DNA of 64,000 bases from UBA964 sp031382085 (GCA_031382085.1 JANMYM010000012.1:62001-126000); one strand, 5' to 3'; numbered from the stretch's first letter, positions 45,803 through 56,017 are shown. Notes: generated by a model not told the origin, from the sequence alone. Numbers and translations are program-made.

Positions 45803-46585
45803 ATGAATGAAGGGAACCGAAACGTCGTTGAGTCCTATTACCGGCAACTCTATTCGCCGGATTGCGCGCGCGCGATTGCCAATTACCTGGCGCCGACCTA
45901 TGTCGAGCACCAGTACACCGCCGGTTTTACCCGCCAGGGCTTGCGCAGCTACGTTGAGTCGCGGCTCAAGACGCACCCGTTGCACCGGATCATCGTCCAC
46001 CAGGTGCTGGGCGAAGGCAATTTCATCTTTCTGATGGTCGAAGAGAGACTCGGCGACAAGGTCGATGTTGCGCGCGGCGAGCTCTTTCGCCTGGCCAATG
46101 GCAAGATCGTCGAGCACTGGTGCGCCCACGTGGACGATGACAAGAATCGCAAGAATCCCAACGGTACTTTCGATGGCGCCCGGGTGAATCGCCAGGTGGA
46201 TTACGCCAGGCAGTTTGCCAAGCGCTTCGAGGAACTCGACCTGCAGGGATTCAATCAGCAGACTCTTGAAAGCTTCGATGAAAGCCGCGTGCAGGATTAC
46301 AAACAGCACAGCCCCAAGTGCGCTGATGGCCGTGAAGGCCTGGTTAAATTTCTCGCGCAACTGAAAGCCAGCGAGCAGAAGACGACCATGAGTCCGAAGC
46401 GCGTGCTGTGCGACGGGGATTTTCTGCTGAGTCATCGCCTGTACGATTCTGATCCGCCGCACCCGCTGATGAAGCGCATCAACACTTTCGACATCTTCCG
46501 GCTCAACGCCGAGGGCAAGGCGGTCGAACACTGGGATGTCATGGACAGCGTCCCGTCACGTGAGTTGCTGGCCCGCATGTTCTGA
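45803..46585 (+). CDS. Tandem NTF2/SnoaL-like protein
   Basis: The 260-residue product contains two SnoaL-like cone domains: RNVVESYYRQLYSPDCARA with GKIVEHWCAHVDD, and later QTLESFDESRVQDY with GKAVEHWDVMDSV. The ATG with GGAG twelve bases upstream is preferred. A much longer frame reading back through terC is a shadow. No active-site assignment is possible; the family includes ketosteroid isomerase-like enzymes. Confidence 0.72.
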   Translation: MNEGNRNVVESYYRQLYSPDCARAIANYLAPTYVEHQYTAGFTRQGLRSYVESRLKTHPLHRIIVHQVLGEGNFIFLMVEERLGDKVDVARGELFRLANGKIVEHWCAHVDDDKNRKNPNGTFDGARVNRQVDYARQFAKRFEELDLQGFNQQTLESFDESRVQDYKQHSPKCADGREGLVKFLAQLKASEQKTTMSPKRVLCDGDFLLSHRLYDSDPPHPLMKRINTFDIFRLNAEGKAVEHWDVMDSVPSRELLARMF

Positions 46586-46605
46586 CGGCTGAAGCCTGAA
46601 GACAC

Positions 46606-46631
46606 AACTGCCGGCGACAAGGACGGCAGTT
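46606..46631. terminator. Weak bidirectional hairpin
   Basis: An eight-base-pair stem AACTGCCG/CGGCAGTT with a ten-base loop and short T/A flanks lies between two convergent genes. It may serve as a terminator on both sides, but the T run is short. Confidence 0.35.
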
Positions 46632-46643
46632 TCAATCAGTGGG

Positions 46644-48071
46644 TTATCGGTTTTTTGCAGCGGCAGATGCCGGCCCGGCCAGAGTCTTGACGGTCCGATA
46701 CCAGATCTCGAGATTGTCGTAGAAAGCCTTGACCGGAAGACGCTCGTTGAGTCCGTGTGCGAAATTGTCGCTGTTTTTCATGAACACACCCGACACGCCA
46801 AAAGTCGGAATGCCGACATTTCGAAAAACCGCACCGTCGGTCGCGCCGCTCGCCTGGCTGGGCACGATTTTCACGCCAGGCACGACCGCCTGCACGCTGC
46901 GCGTAACCGCTGCCAGCACGTCGTTGCGCAGCGGCGATGCGTCGCTCCAGAACGGCTCCGCCAGCAGCTTGATGTCGACTTCCTTGCCGGCCAGCTGGAT
47001 CAGCGTGTTGCGTACCGTGGCCAGCGGCATGCCCGGAAATATCCGGCAATTGACCGTGGCAGTCGCAGACTGCGGCAGTGCGTTAGGTGCGTGGCCGCCG
47101 GCAAGCATGGTCGCCACGCAGGTCGTGCGCGTCTGTCCCACGTAACCGGGTTCCTTGAACAGCGTGTCCGCGGCCTCCTGATCCAGAGGATTGGCGGCAA
47201 AGCGCCGCAGCGTCTGACCTAACGGCCCGGGTGTGGTTTCGCCCGCCAGCTTGACGGTTGCGATGGTCGCTTCGTTCCACATGACCGGAAAGCGGTATTC
47301 CGCGAGGCGCGCCAGCGCCCGCGACAGCTCGTAGATTGCATTGTCACTGCGCGGCGAGGCGCTGTGGCCGCCCGCGTTGTGAAAGGTCAGCAGATAGTCG
47401 GCATAGATCTTCTCGGCGGTCTGCAGGCCATAGTGCAGGGGCGCGCCCGTCTTCTCATCGAGAGTGCCGCCACCGGCGTCGGAATTCAGTGCGAACTCCG
47501 CATCGACCAGCTCGCGGTGATTGCGCGCGGTGTCGAGCGTCGTAAATTGCGCGGTTTCCTCATCGCCGCTGAAATAAACGATGATGTCGCGCGACGGCAC
47601 GAATTTCTCGCGCTTCAGGCGCTGGATCGTGGCGACGATAGCGACCACGCCTTCCTTGTTATCGCTGGTGCCGCGGCCGAAGAAAAAGCCATTTTCCTCA
47701 ACCAGCTGAAATGGATCGCGCTGCCAGTCCTCGCGGCGCGCCGCCACCACATCCATATGACCTAACAGCATGATGGGTTTGCCGCCACGACCGTTGCCAC
47801 GATAGCGCGCCACCAGCGACACCGTGTCCGCGAACGGCAGGAGGTGGATGTCCTCGGCCGGTATGCCGGCAGCGCGCAGCTCGCCGGCCACATAGTCCGC
47901 GACCGCCCGCACCTGACGCCCGACGCGCGAGCTGTCGATGCCGATGACGCGCTCGAACATAGCGCGCGCTTCGGCGTCCATCGGGCCCGCGGCCGCGGCC
48001 GCGGCGCTGTTAGCAGCAGCGATCGCCGACAATACGCCGGCGGCGATCGCGATCCGCGCGCGGCGCGCCAT
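46644..48071 (-). CDS. Exported M20 family metallopeptidase
   Basis: A 475-residue protein with a signal peptide (IAIAAGVLSAIAAANSAAAAAA). The zinc ligands are visible: His and Asp in MLLGHMDVV, Asp in GRGTSDNKEG, the Glu pair in FSGDEETAQ, Asp in NSDAGGG, and the C-terminal His near DNFAHGLNER. The dimerisation domain sits around FHNAGGHSASPRSDNA. It begins four bases after the TonB receptor stop, so receptor and peptidase form one operon. It probably cleaves amide or peptide bonds in imported substrate. Confidence 0.88.
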   Translation of the reverse strand: MARRARIAIAAGVLSAIAAANSAAAAAAGPMDAEARAMFERVIGIDSSRVGRQVRAVADYVAGELRAAGIPAEDIHLLPFADTVSLVARYRGNGRGGKPIMLLGHMDVVAARREDWQRDPFQLVEENGFFFGRGTSDNKEGVVAIVATIQRLKREKFVPSRDIIVYFSGDEETAQFTTLDTARNHRELVDAEFALNSDAGGGTLDEKTGAPLHYGLQTAEKIYADYLLTFHNAGGHSASPRSDNAIYELSRALARLAEYRFPVMWNEATIATVKLAGETTPGPLGQTLRRFAANPLDQEAADTLFKEPGYVGQTRTTCVATMLAGGHAPNALPQSATATVNCRIFPGMPLATVRNTLIQLAGKEVDIKLLAEPFWSDASPLRNDVLAAVTRSVQAVVPGVKIVPSQASGATDGAVFRNVGIPTFGVSGVFMKNSDNFAHGLNERLPVKAFYDNLEIWYRTVKTLAGPASAAAKNR

Positions 48072-48075
48072 GCGC

Positions 48076-50583
48076 CTAAAACTTCTGCGAGAACTTGAGG
48101 CCGATGGTCCTGGGTCGGGGGCGTATGCCATACGGCTGCACACCGCAAACCGATTCGGTGCATTGTGCGGTCTTGTACAGCGAGCCGTCCTCGTTGGTGG
48201 CGTTTGCCACGAACAATTCCAGCGCGTAGCTGTCCTTGGCAATGCCGGCGCTGAAGTCGAAGGTCGATGTCGCGTCGATATCGCCGATGATGGCATTCTC
48301 CGCCAGCCCAAGCCTGGCTGCGGCGCTGCCTGAATAGGCGTAGGCGCCCTGCAGGTGTGCGTCGAAGTTCCCCAGGTTGAACGAATAGCGGGCCACCAGG
48401 TTGCCCTTGAACTTCGGTGTGATCGGCAAGGCCGTGCCCTTCGGCGCGATGACATTGGTGATAACGCCGGCCGCGTTACGATCGGCGTAGACGTCCTTGA
48501 GTTGCGAGTCGTAATAGGCCGCAGAGGCCGACAACATCAGCTTGTCGGTGGCCAGCCACAGGAGTTGCAATTCCGTGCCTTGGACCTCCGCCGACGGGCC
48601 GTTGGCGACCTGCGTAATGCCGTTAGCACCCTGGAATGAAATCTGGAATCGATCCCATTGCTCGAGGAACACCGCGCCGTTGAATTGCAGGGTGTTGCCT
48701 CGCCACTCGGTCTTCCAGCCCAGTTCCCAATTGGTCAGGAAGTCCGACACGAAGTCGCCGGCAAACGGGTTGCGGTTGATGCCACCAGGACGATAGCCCT
48801 CCGACCAGGTCGCATAGAGCATCGCATCCTCGGACGGCTTCCATCGCAGGTTCACGCGACCAATGTGCTCGCTTTCATCGATGCCCTTGTCGACGTTCTG
48901 ACACGGCGCGTCTTTGTATGCGGCCTGAGACCTGCAGCGCCACTCGCCGTTCCTTGACCAGCCGGCGCCGAGCGGTGAGAAGGCGCCTGAGCCGCCGTTG
49001 ACGACGGCGCCCGGCTCGCCCACGTCGCTGGCTCGGGTGCCTGGTGCTCGGCCCGGGTTGAAGCCCAGCCCGTAGCCAAAGAATCCCTTGACCGTCACTT
49101 CGGGTTTGAAGAAACGCGCGCCGACCGTGAGTTCCAGCTTGTCCGTCAGGTCGTAGGCCACCTGGCCGAACACCGCCTTGTCCGTGTCGACGCGGTCGAC
49201 GCTGTTGAGATATACGACGCCCGGGTACTTGGTGCCGTTAGGTTCATCGCGGTTCATCAGCCTGAAATCTGCCAGGCCCGCCATGTTGCCGAACGGCTGC
49301 TCGAAGTCGTGGTACTGCCGCTGCCAGAAAAATCCCAGCATGCCGCGCAGGCGCTGGTCCTGCGCCGAGCTGATCCGAAGTTCGTGGCTTTGCTTGGTGT
49401 AATGATCGTTGTTGATGTAGGTCTGCGTCCGGTTTACGAAGCCACCCGCGTTGTTCACGAACAAGTTGGCAAAGGAGCCGGTGGTATAGGCGTTGTCATA
49501 CCAGTACGAGTAGTCCGAATAGTCGCCCGACGCGTCGACGTCACGATTGAGGTAGTTGCCGGAGTAGGTCAGGTCGAAATTGCCGAGCTTGCCCTCGATC
49601 GTCAGGCCGCCCTGGTACCACTTGTCATTATTGAATTCCTCGCGAAAATGCTTCACGGCGTACTTGCCAGGTGCAAAGCTGCTGAGATCATCGCCCCAGG
49701 AGCCCTTGGCCTTCTGCTCCTGGATCTGGACCACCGGCGTGATCGTCCAGTTGTCGTTCAGTTCGATGCGCAGCGCTGCGCGAGCACCGGTCGTGTCGAT
49801 CGTGTTGTAATTGTCTTTGGCGAGGCTCGCGTTATTGACGGTAACGTTGTCGGCGGTGGTACTTATGTCGCCCCGATAGGTGCGGGTGCCCGGCACGTTG
49901 TCGATCCAACCGGCGTCTTTCTTGGTCCAGCCCACGAGACGCACCGCGGTTTTGTCGTTGATCGGAATGTTGACAAAGCCCTCGGCGACATAGCCGCTGT
50001 CACCCTCGTAAACATTGTTTCCTTCCAGCGAATAGCCGGCTGAAAACTTCGACGGGTCCGGTTTGTTGGTGATGATGCGGATCGTGCCGGCCTGTGAACT
50101 GGCGCCGTACAGGGTGCCCTGTGGACCGGCGAGCGCTTCGACGCGCGCGATATCGTACAAGTGAACGTCCAGATTGCCCTGGATGGTCGTGATCGGCTGT
50201 TCGTCGAGGTAGGTGCCGACACTCGGTTGTGACGTGGTTGCCTGGCCGTCGCCACCCGTGACGATGCCGCGCATGTACACCGCGGAGTAGCCCGGGCCCT
50301 GCACGCTGGGCGTCGCGGCGATCGTGGGCAGCATCCTCACGTAGTCCTGGAAATTCTGGACATTCAGCTCTTCGAGCTTCGCATTGCTCAGCATGTCGAT
50401 GCTGATCGGAACGTCCTGTATGTTTTCCGCGCGCTTCTGCGCCGTGACCACGACCTCTTCGAGGACGCCAGTTTCCTGTTCCTGGGCGAACACCGACTGG
50501 CTCCCGAGCGCGATCATCACCGCGGTCGCGATCGGCGATCGGCGGACAATCAGAGGCAGACTCTTTGATCGGGGTACTCGCAT
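48076..50583 (-). CDS. TonB-dependent outer-membrane receptor
   Basis: The ~835-residue protein has a signal sequence (TAVMIALGSQSVFAQEQ), TonB box region VLEEVVVTAQKRAENIQDVP, plug domain with YMRGIVTGGDGQATTSQPSV, YLDEQPIT and RVEALAGPQGTLYGASSQAG, and a barrel ending in a terminal Phe (GLKFSQKF). The start with GGAG seven bases upstream is preferred. Coupled to the M20 peptidase downstream, it belongs to the putative catabolic supercluster. Confidence 0.9.
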   Translation of the reverse strand: MRVPRSKSLPLIVRRSPIATAVMIALGSQSVFAQEQETGVLEEVVVTAQKRAENIQDVPISIDMLSNAKLEELNVQNFQDYVRMLPTIAATPSVQGPGYSAVYMRGIVTGGDGQATTSQPSVGTYLDEQPITTIQGNLDVHLYDIARVEALAGPQGTLYGASSQAGTIRIITNKPDPSKFSAGYSLEGNNVYEGDSGYVAEGFVNIPINDKTAVRLVGWTKKDAGWIDNVPGTRTYRGDISTTADNVTVNNASLAKDNYNTIDTTGARAALRIELNDNWTITPVVQIQEQKAKGSWGDDLSSFAPGKYAVKHFREEFNNDKWYQGGLTIEGKLGNFDLTYSGNYLNRDVDASGDYSDYSYWYDNAYTTGSFANLFVNNAGGFVNRTQTYINNDHYTKQSHELRISSAQDQRLRGMLGFFWQRQYHDFEQPFGNMAGLADFRLMNRDEPNGTKYPGVVYLNSVDRVDTDKAVFGQVAYDLTDKLELTVGARFFKPEVTVKGFFGYGLGFNPGRAPGTRASDVGEPGAVVNGGSGAFSPLGAGWSRNGEWRCRSQAAYKDAPCQNVDKGIDESEHIGRVNLRWKPSEDAMLYATWSEGYRPGGINRNPFAGDFVSDFLTNWELGWKTEWRGNTLQFNGAVFLEQWDRFQISFQGANGITQVANGPSAEVQGTELQLLWLATDKLMLSASAAYYDSQLKDVYADRNAAGVITNVIAPKGTALPITPKFKGNLVARYSFNLGNFDAHLQGAYAYSGSAAARLGLAENAIIGDIDATSTFDFSAGIAKDSYALELFVANATNEDGSLYKTAQCTESVCGVQPYGIRPRPRTIGLKFSQKF

Positions 50584-50673
50584 AATCATGCTCCAGGTGA
50601 ATCCAGTTGATGCGAGAGACTACGACAAACGGCAATTCAGCGTAAAGCCCGCATTCGCACTGTTGTTTCGTCG

Positions 50674-52692
50674 CTACAGTTGCGGAACGGTGGGATACGC
50701 GTCCAGGACTGCGCCGAGTGCCACTTTGAGCGGGTCGAGCCAGGCTTCGTAGTGTCGCCATTGATCGAGCCCTTCGCGGTAGATGGGCTTTCGCACCTGC
50801 TCGGAACTGGCGGTGCGCACCGGGCGCTCGTTTTCAAAGAATCGCAGGCATCCCGGTTCAAAGGGCAGCCCGCAGTAGTCCAGCAGCCGACGCACTTCCG
50901 TTTCAGTGTCTTCGACCATCCGCTCGTAAATCACGCGATGGATGCGCCCCGGCAACACTGCATCGAAATGCGCCATCAGTTGCACATAGTCGCGATAGTA
51001 ACGACCGATGTCGGGGAGACCGTAACTGAAGCGGTGGCCACGGGCGTAGAACTGCTTGAAATTGGAAAAACAGCAGCCTAACGGATGGCGGCGCGCATCG
51101 ATGATCTTGGCATTCGGCAGGATGCTATGGATCATCCCGATGTGCAGGAAATTGTTAGGCATCTTGTCGATGAAGAACCGACGTTCGGACTTGCGGTACA
51201 CGCGGCTGCGCTGCAGGTACTGCTCTCCCAGCGCGCGCAACTCGGTGGCGCTTAACGAGGCCAGCACCTCGCTGTAGGTTCCGATCTCGTCCGACTCGGC
51301 TCGATCGCGCAGGTCCTTGGCCATGGCGATGATATCGGGTAGCTCGGAGGTTCCTTCGACCGCTGAATGACTGGAGAGAATTTGTTCCAGCAGCGTCGAA
51401 CCCGCGCGTGGCATGCCGACGATAAAAATCGGATCGGGCGCGTCATGACCGGACCCGGCACGCGGGTTGAAGTACTCGCGCGTGAAGATTTTTTGCAGGC
51501 GCGTCATGCGGGCCGAGTTGAGTTCGGCGTCGTAACGGATACTGGCGCGATGCAGGTCATTGCCTTTGGCATAGTGCTCGAACGACGCTGCGTAATCGCC
51601 GGCGTCCTCAAACGCCTTGCCCAGCGCAAAATGAAAATGCACGCGATTCAAGTCTTCGAGCCTGGGATCGGCAAGCTGCCCGTGCATGGCCGCGAGATCC
51701 GCGGCGCTGAACCGAAACGTCTTGAGATTGGCGAGGCTCCAGTAAGCTTCGCCCAGCGTGGGATCGAGGGCGATGCTCTTGCGGTAGGTGTCGATGCATT
51801 CGTCCTGGCGGCCCTCGGTCTTCAACACGTGGCCGTAGCTGAGCCAGACCTTGGCGTTCGCCGGGTACTCGCGCAGCAGTTGCGAATACATCTGGCTCGA
51901 ACGCTGGACCTCGCCGACCCGGCTCAGTATGACGGCGCAAAGATTGCGATAGCTTGGGTTGTTAGGGTCGATGGCCAGCAGGCGCTCCACTTCCACCAGC
52001 GCTTCCGATGCTTTGTTACGTCGATGCAGCAGCGTCGCATAGTTGTAACGCGCGGCTGCGAAGGTCGGCGCCAACTCCAGGCAGCGTACGAGCAAGCGCT
52101 CAGCGTCTTCATCCTGGCCACAGCGCACGGCGACCTCCGCCAGCATGCGGATCGCCGGCACATCGGTCGGCACCTGCTTCAGGTGATTCTTCAGAAGTGC
52201 CTCGGCGGTCGGAATTTCATTCTTGAGCATCGCCACTGCGGCCTGCTGCAGCTGCGGATTGCGCGTCGAGCACTGGACATGGCGGACATAGGCCGCATCG
52301 GCGCCGGCGGTGTCGCCGATGGCCATGAGGTGATCGGCGAGGACTCGCCAGGCCTCCGGGTGCCCGGGATTCAGGCGCAGTACGTTTCGCATGCCTTGGA
52401 TCGCTTCATCGCCGCGGCCAACGCAGGCCAGCGCGAGGCCGCGCTCGAAGTGTGCGGCCGCCCAATTTGCCTGGGCGCGCACCAGAGGCTCCAGCACCTC
52501 CAGCGCACCGGTCGGGTTACCCGAGCGGCGCCGGGCGGTGGCCAGCAATAAACGGGCGGGCGGGTGGTTCGGGGCTACTTTCAGGATTTCGAGCGCCTGC
52601 TCGGCGGCCAGCGCCGGTTCGACATCAAGCAAACGCGCGGCGTGCGCTATGGCGACGTCAACGGTCCCTGTCGGTTCGGAAACCCCAGTCAC
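50674..52692 (-). CDS. TPR-repeat sulfotransferase family protein
   Basis: The 672-residue product has an N-terminal TPR superhelix (about residues 10-380, e.g. ARLLLATARRRSGNPTGALE) and a C-terminal sulfotransferase domain with the PAPS-binding loop VGMPRAGSTLLEQILSSHS and the 3'-phosphate segment DARRHPLGCCFSNFKQ. Such fusions commonly sit beside TonB receptors in oligotrophic proteobacteria, but their acceptors are unknown. The start is a GTG. Confidence 0.85.
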   Translation of the reverse strand: MTGVSEPTGTVDVAIAHAARLLDVEPALAAEQALEILKVAPNHPPARLLLATARRRSGNPTGALEVLEPLVRAQANWAAAHFERGLALACVGRGDEAIQGMRNVLRLNPGHPEAWRVLADHLMAIGDTAGADAAYVRHVQCSTRNPQLQQAAVAMLKNEIPTAEALLKNHLKQVPTDVPAIRMLAEVAVRCGQDEDAERLLVRCLELAPTFAAARYNYATLLHRRNKASEALVEVERLLAIDPNNPSYRNLCAVILSRVGEVQRSSQMYSQLLREYPANAKVWLSYGHVLKTEGRQDECIDTYRKSIALDPTLGEAYWSLANLKTFRFSAADLAAMHGQLADPRLEDLNRVHFHFALGKAFEDAGDYAASFEHYAKGNDLHRASIRYDAELNSARMTRLQKIFTREYFNPRAGSGHDAPDPIFIVGMPRAGSTLLEQILSSHSAVEGTSELPDIIAMAKDLRDRAESDEIGTYSEVLASLSATELRALGEQYLQRSRVYRKSERRFFIDKMPNNFLHIGMIHSILPNAKIIDARRHPLGCCFSNFKQFYARGHRFSYGLPDIGRYYRDYVQLMAHFDAVLPGRIHRVIYERMVEDTETEVRRLLDYCGLPFEPGCLRFFENERPVRTASSEQVRKPIYREGLDQWRHYEAWLDPLKVALGAVLDAYPTVPQL

Positions 52693-52768
52693 GATATATA
52701 TCCTCGGCCTGCGCTAACGCCGCCCTTTCGTTGTCGATGCACAGGCATCCTAATCCATATGAGCTCGA

Positions 52769-54367
52769 TCATCGTCGGCGCTCTGCCAGGATGACATGCG
52801 CTGCGTTGTAGCCGGGCGCGCCGGTCACGCCGCCGCCGGGATGGGTGCCAGCACCACATAAATAGAGTCCGGCGATCGGCGTCCGATAGCGGCTCCAGCC
52901 CGGCAGCGGGCGCATGAAAAACATCTGATCGAGCGCCAGATCGCCATGAAAAATATTGCCCTCAGTGATGCCGAATTGCTGTTCGAGATCCAGCGGTGTC
53001 AGCACCCGTCGCGCAATGACACTCCCCGGCATGTTAGGCGCGTAGCGCCCGATGATTTTGGTGACGACGTCGCCCAGCTGGTCGCGTTTCGAATGCCAAT
53101 CGCCGTCGGCCGGTTGCCAGGGAAGGTATTGAACAAAGCAGGTCAGCATGTGGCGCCCGGCAGGCGCCAGCGTCGAGTCCACGTTCGACGCCAGCACGCA
53201 GTCGACCCAGAGGTCCTCGACCATCTCGCCGCGTTGCGCCGCGTTGTAGCAGTTCTCGGCGCCCTGCAGTGTGGGCACGAGTGTGAAGAAGGAACGCTCC
53301 GCGGGACTTCGATCGGCCGGCATGCCGGCCACTCGCGGCTCCTCGCCTAACACGAAGTTGACCTTGGCGCAGGGGCCGGCCATGCGGATATTGGCGATCT
53401 GGCGCCGAAAGTCGCAGTCCAGGTCCTGCGGCTGCAGCAACTTGAGGAACGAGCGCTTTGGATCCGCATTGGACACGACCAAGGGTGATTCGAGGAACTC
53501 GCCCGACTCCAGTGTCACGCCGCGCACGCGGCCGGCGGCTTGATTGATGCTCGCGACGGTCGCGCGGGTGCGGATCTCGACGCCGAGGTCAACACAGGCG
53601 CGCCGCATGGCTTCGGTAATCGCGCCCATGCCGCCGATCACATGCCCCTGGAAGCCAGGCTCACGGTTCTCGCCGCCTGTTAGCAAATGGAACAACAGCC
53701 CGAGCGCCGTACCGGCCTGGTAGGGGCCGCCGTGCCTGCCATAGACGCTATTGGCGAGGATGAGGCGCTTGAGTTTCTCGGAGCTGAAGCGCTGATCGAG
53801 AAATTGTCCGAGAGATCCCGTGAGAAACGCCGCGAGGCCCGTGATATCCGCACGGGTCGCGCGCCTGAAGCGCGTGAACCAGCGCCACAAGTCACGCATG
53901 CGTTGCAGGCCCCGCGCATCGAGATCTGGCGGCGCCTCCAGGAAAAAAGGTTCCAGGAACGAAGCGAGGCGCCGCAGTTCGCGCTCTGTGTCAAAAAATT
54001 GTTCTACATCGCGTGGCGCGAACTGCTCAAGCTCGCGACGCATGCGGGCGCTGTCGCTCCACCAGGCGATGACGCTACGATCCTCGAATGCTGCCTGAAC
54101 TCCAGGCTCGCAGGCGATCATTTTGAGGCCATACGATGCGAGGCGCAGATCGCGAATCACTTCGGGCCGCAACATACTCGCGATATACGAGGCGGTTGAA
54201 ACACGGCAACCGGGCGCGAGTCTGGAGTCCACATCCTCAGTGACCGCGCAGCCGCCGACAATGTCGCGCCGCTCAAGTACCAACGGACGCATGCCAGCCC
54301 GAGCGAGATAGGCCGCTGTTGTCAGGCCATTGTGGCCGGCGCCGATTACGATGACGTCAGGTGACAC
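52769..54367 (-). CDS. Phytoene-desaturase-like FAD oxidoreductase
   Basis: The 532-residue protein begins with a Rossmann FAD-binding motif (VIVIGAGHNGLTTAAYLARAG) and LERRDIVGGCAVTE. It ends with the family's FAD-binding C-terminus (GLYLCGAGTHPGGGVTGAPG). This is the COG1233-type phytoene dehydrogenase-like family, not a proven carotenoid enzyme; no carotenoid genes are present. Two relatives lie on the plus arm of this cluster. The substrate is unknown. Confidence 0.85.
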   Translation of the reverse strand: MSPDVIVIGAGHNGLTTAAYLARAGMRPLVLERRDIVGGCAVTEDVDSRLAPGCRVSTASYIASMLRPEVIRDLRLASYGLKMIACEPGVQAAFEDRSVIAWWSDSARMRRELEQFAPRDVEQFFDTERELRRLASFLEPFFLEAPPDLDARGLQRMRDLWRWFTRFRRATRADITGLAAFLTGSLGQFLDQRFSSEKLKRLILANSVYGRHGGPYQAGTALGLLFHLLTGGENREPGFQGHVIGGMGAITEAMRRACVDLGVEIRTRATVASINQAAGRVRGVTLESGEFLESPLVVSNADPKRSFLKLLQPQDLDCDFRRQIANIRMAGPCAKVNFVLGEEPRVAGMPADRSPAERSFFTLVPTLQGAENCYNAAQRGEMVEDLWVDCVLASNVDSTLAPAGRHMLTCFVQYLPWQPADGDWHSKRDQLGDVVTKIIGRYAPNMPGSVIARRVLTPLDLEQQFGITEGNIFHGDLALDQMFFMRPLPGWSRYRTPIAGLYLCGAGTHPGGGVTGAPGYNAAHVILAERRR

Positions 54368-54394
54368 GGGTGGGAACTCTGTAGCGGTTCACGT

Positions 54395-55756
54395 CTAGAT
54401 CGTCGGTCCGGGACGAATCGGGGTCCCATCGAAGAAGCGGCCAAGGCGAAATGGCGCGAGCTCTGCGGCGCTTGCCTTGTTCGTGACCATATTCGCAATC
54501 AAGCTCCCGGCGCCCGGTCCGATTCCAAAGCCGTGGCCGCTGAATCCGGTCGCGACAAAAAATCCGTCAACGCCATCGACTGCTGAAATGATCGGCAGCA
54601 AGTCGGGCGAGCTTTCGATTATACCGGCCCAGGTTTCAGCGATCGGCGCCGCGGCGATTTCCGGAAAGGCGCGCGCCAGCGCCTGGCGGATTTCGACAAT
54701 GTCACCGGCGTCGGGTTTTGGATGCAGCATGCGTTCGCGTTCAAACGGCGATTCACCCGACAAGTCCCAGCGTCGCGGCGTTGCGCAGGCTTTCAGGAAA
54801 TCGCGGCCCACGCGCAGGCGAATCGCGCCATGTTCCTGCCTGAACGCTGGCAGAAACTTTGCCATGAATCGAAACGTCGCAGGCACCAGCGCGTGCTCGA
54901 GGGCCGATCCGCGCGCGACTGTGTAACCGCCGTCCTGGCGGCGGCGAATGGCAACCTCGCGCGACCACGCTTCGCCTTGCAGGATTTCGATCGCGGGCGC
55001 GGTACGCACGACCGTCCCTTTGACAAGCAGCTGGGGCACGGGCACATCGATGGATCGGCAAAAGAGGCTGGTCCACGCGCCACCCGCGCAAACGATCGTG
55101 GACGTGCGCACGAGGCCGTGTTCCGTGATGACAGCATCCACTCGGCCATTCGTTCGTCTGAGCCCACGTACCGCACAACCGCTGATGACTCGAGCGCCCG
55201 CGCGCGCAGCACCGCGAGCGATGGCCGGCGCCGCGCGCTGGGGCTCGGCGCGCCCATCGCTGGCCGTATACAGGGCGCCGGCCCAGTGATTCGGAGTCGA
55301 GCGCAGGATCGATGCGAGTTCGCGCGTGGACAGTAGCGTTGTATCGAGTCCATGCGCGCGAGCGACCGTTAGCCATGCGCCGAATGATTCCAGCTGCCCG
55401 GGGCTGGCGGCAAGGTAGAGGCTTCCTCCCTGAACAAAGCCGACGTCATCCTGCAGCTCATGCTTGAAACTCCGCCAGATCCGCAGGCTGTTGATCATCA
55501 AGGGCAGTTCAATGGGCGAACGCCCCTGCTGGCGCACCCAGCCCCAGTTGCGCCCCGATTGTTCACCCGCGATTCGTCCCTTCTCGCACAGCAGGACCGA
55601 GACGCCGGCGCGCGCCAGAAAATACGCTGCGCAGCAGCCGACAATTCCGCCGCCCACAATCGCCACATCAACGGCCGTGGGAAGCGAGGACGATGACTCG
55701 TTCCACGTCCACTCATCGCTGATGCTGGCACAGACTTGTTGTTCGCCAATTGTCAT
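54395..55756 (-). CDS. DAO-type FAD-dependent amine oxidoreductase
   Basis: The product (about 453 residues) is a FAD-dependent oxidoreductase of the D-amino-acid oxidase type. The N-terminal Rossmann motif is VDVAIVGGGIVGCCAAYFLA and a C-terminal segment reads GVDGFFVATGFSGHGFGIGP. Family members oxidise N-methyl amino acids, glycine or amines (sarcosine and glycine oxidases). An ATG and a GTG nine codons earlier both fit as starts. It is divergent from the Rieske oxygenase gene across a hairpin array. Confidence 0.83.
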   Translation of the reverse strand: MTIGEQQVCASISDEWTWNESSSSLPTAVDVAIVGGGIVGCCAAYFLARAGVSVLLCEKGRIAGEQSGRNWGWVRQQGRSPIELPLMINSLRIWRSFKHELQDDVGFVQGGSLYLAASPGQLESFGAWLTVARAHGLDTTLLSTRELASILRSTPNHWAGALYTASDGRAEPQRAAPAIARGAARAGARVISGCAVRGLRRTNGRVDAVITEHGLVRTSTIVCAGGAWTSLFCRSIDVPVPQLLVKGTVVRTAPAIEILQGEAWSREVAIRRRQDGGYTVARGSALEHALVPATFRFMAKFLPAFRQEHGAIRLRVGRDFLKACATPRRWDLSGESPFERERMLHPKPDAGDIVEIRQALARAFPEIAAAPIAETWAGIIESSPDLLPIISAVDGVDGFFVATGFSGHGFGIGPGAGSLIANMVTNKASAAELAPFRLGRFFDGTPIRPGPTI

Positions 55757-55794
55757 TGGATGGTTTTCATCGACGGCTGGCACACTAGCAGGTT

Positions 55795-55914
55795 GTTGAA
55801 AAAGGTCATCCTGACCTTTTTCAACGGCGGCGCGCGAAAAGCGTGGTTTTCACGCGCCTTTCAAAATCAACGCTTTAGGAACGCGTCGATTTTGGCGGTA
55901 CATCCCTGTACCGC
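55795..55914. repeat. Array of four hairpins between divergent cluster arms
   Basis: Four consecutive inverted repeats fill 120 bp of the intergenic region: a perfect 14-bp stem with 3-base loop (55795-55825, GTTGAAAAAGGTCA), a 12-bp stem with one mismatch (55829-55858), an 11-bp stem with one mismatch (55863-55893), and a perfect 8-bp stem (55895-55914, GCGGTACA/TGTACCGC). No gene is present. It may be a REP-like or transposon-derived element, or a regulatory structure between DAO and Rieske genes. The remaining bases up to 56017 show nothing further. Confidence 0.75.
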
Positions 55915-56017
55915 GACGCACCGGTCGCGGGTATTTTCACCGCTCGCGCATCGCTTTCAGTCCACGGCGTCATTATGCTTGTCCAATTGCAGCGCAGTTC
56001 GGCGACGGGAGCAAACA

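Noticed and set aside
44957..46531. 524-codon minus-strand frame spanning terC and the NTF2-like gene
   Set aside because: It is a GC-rich shadow: terC in another frame and the NTF2-like gene on the other strand have clear family motifs.
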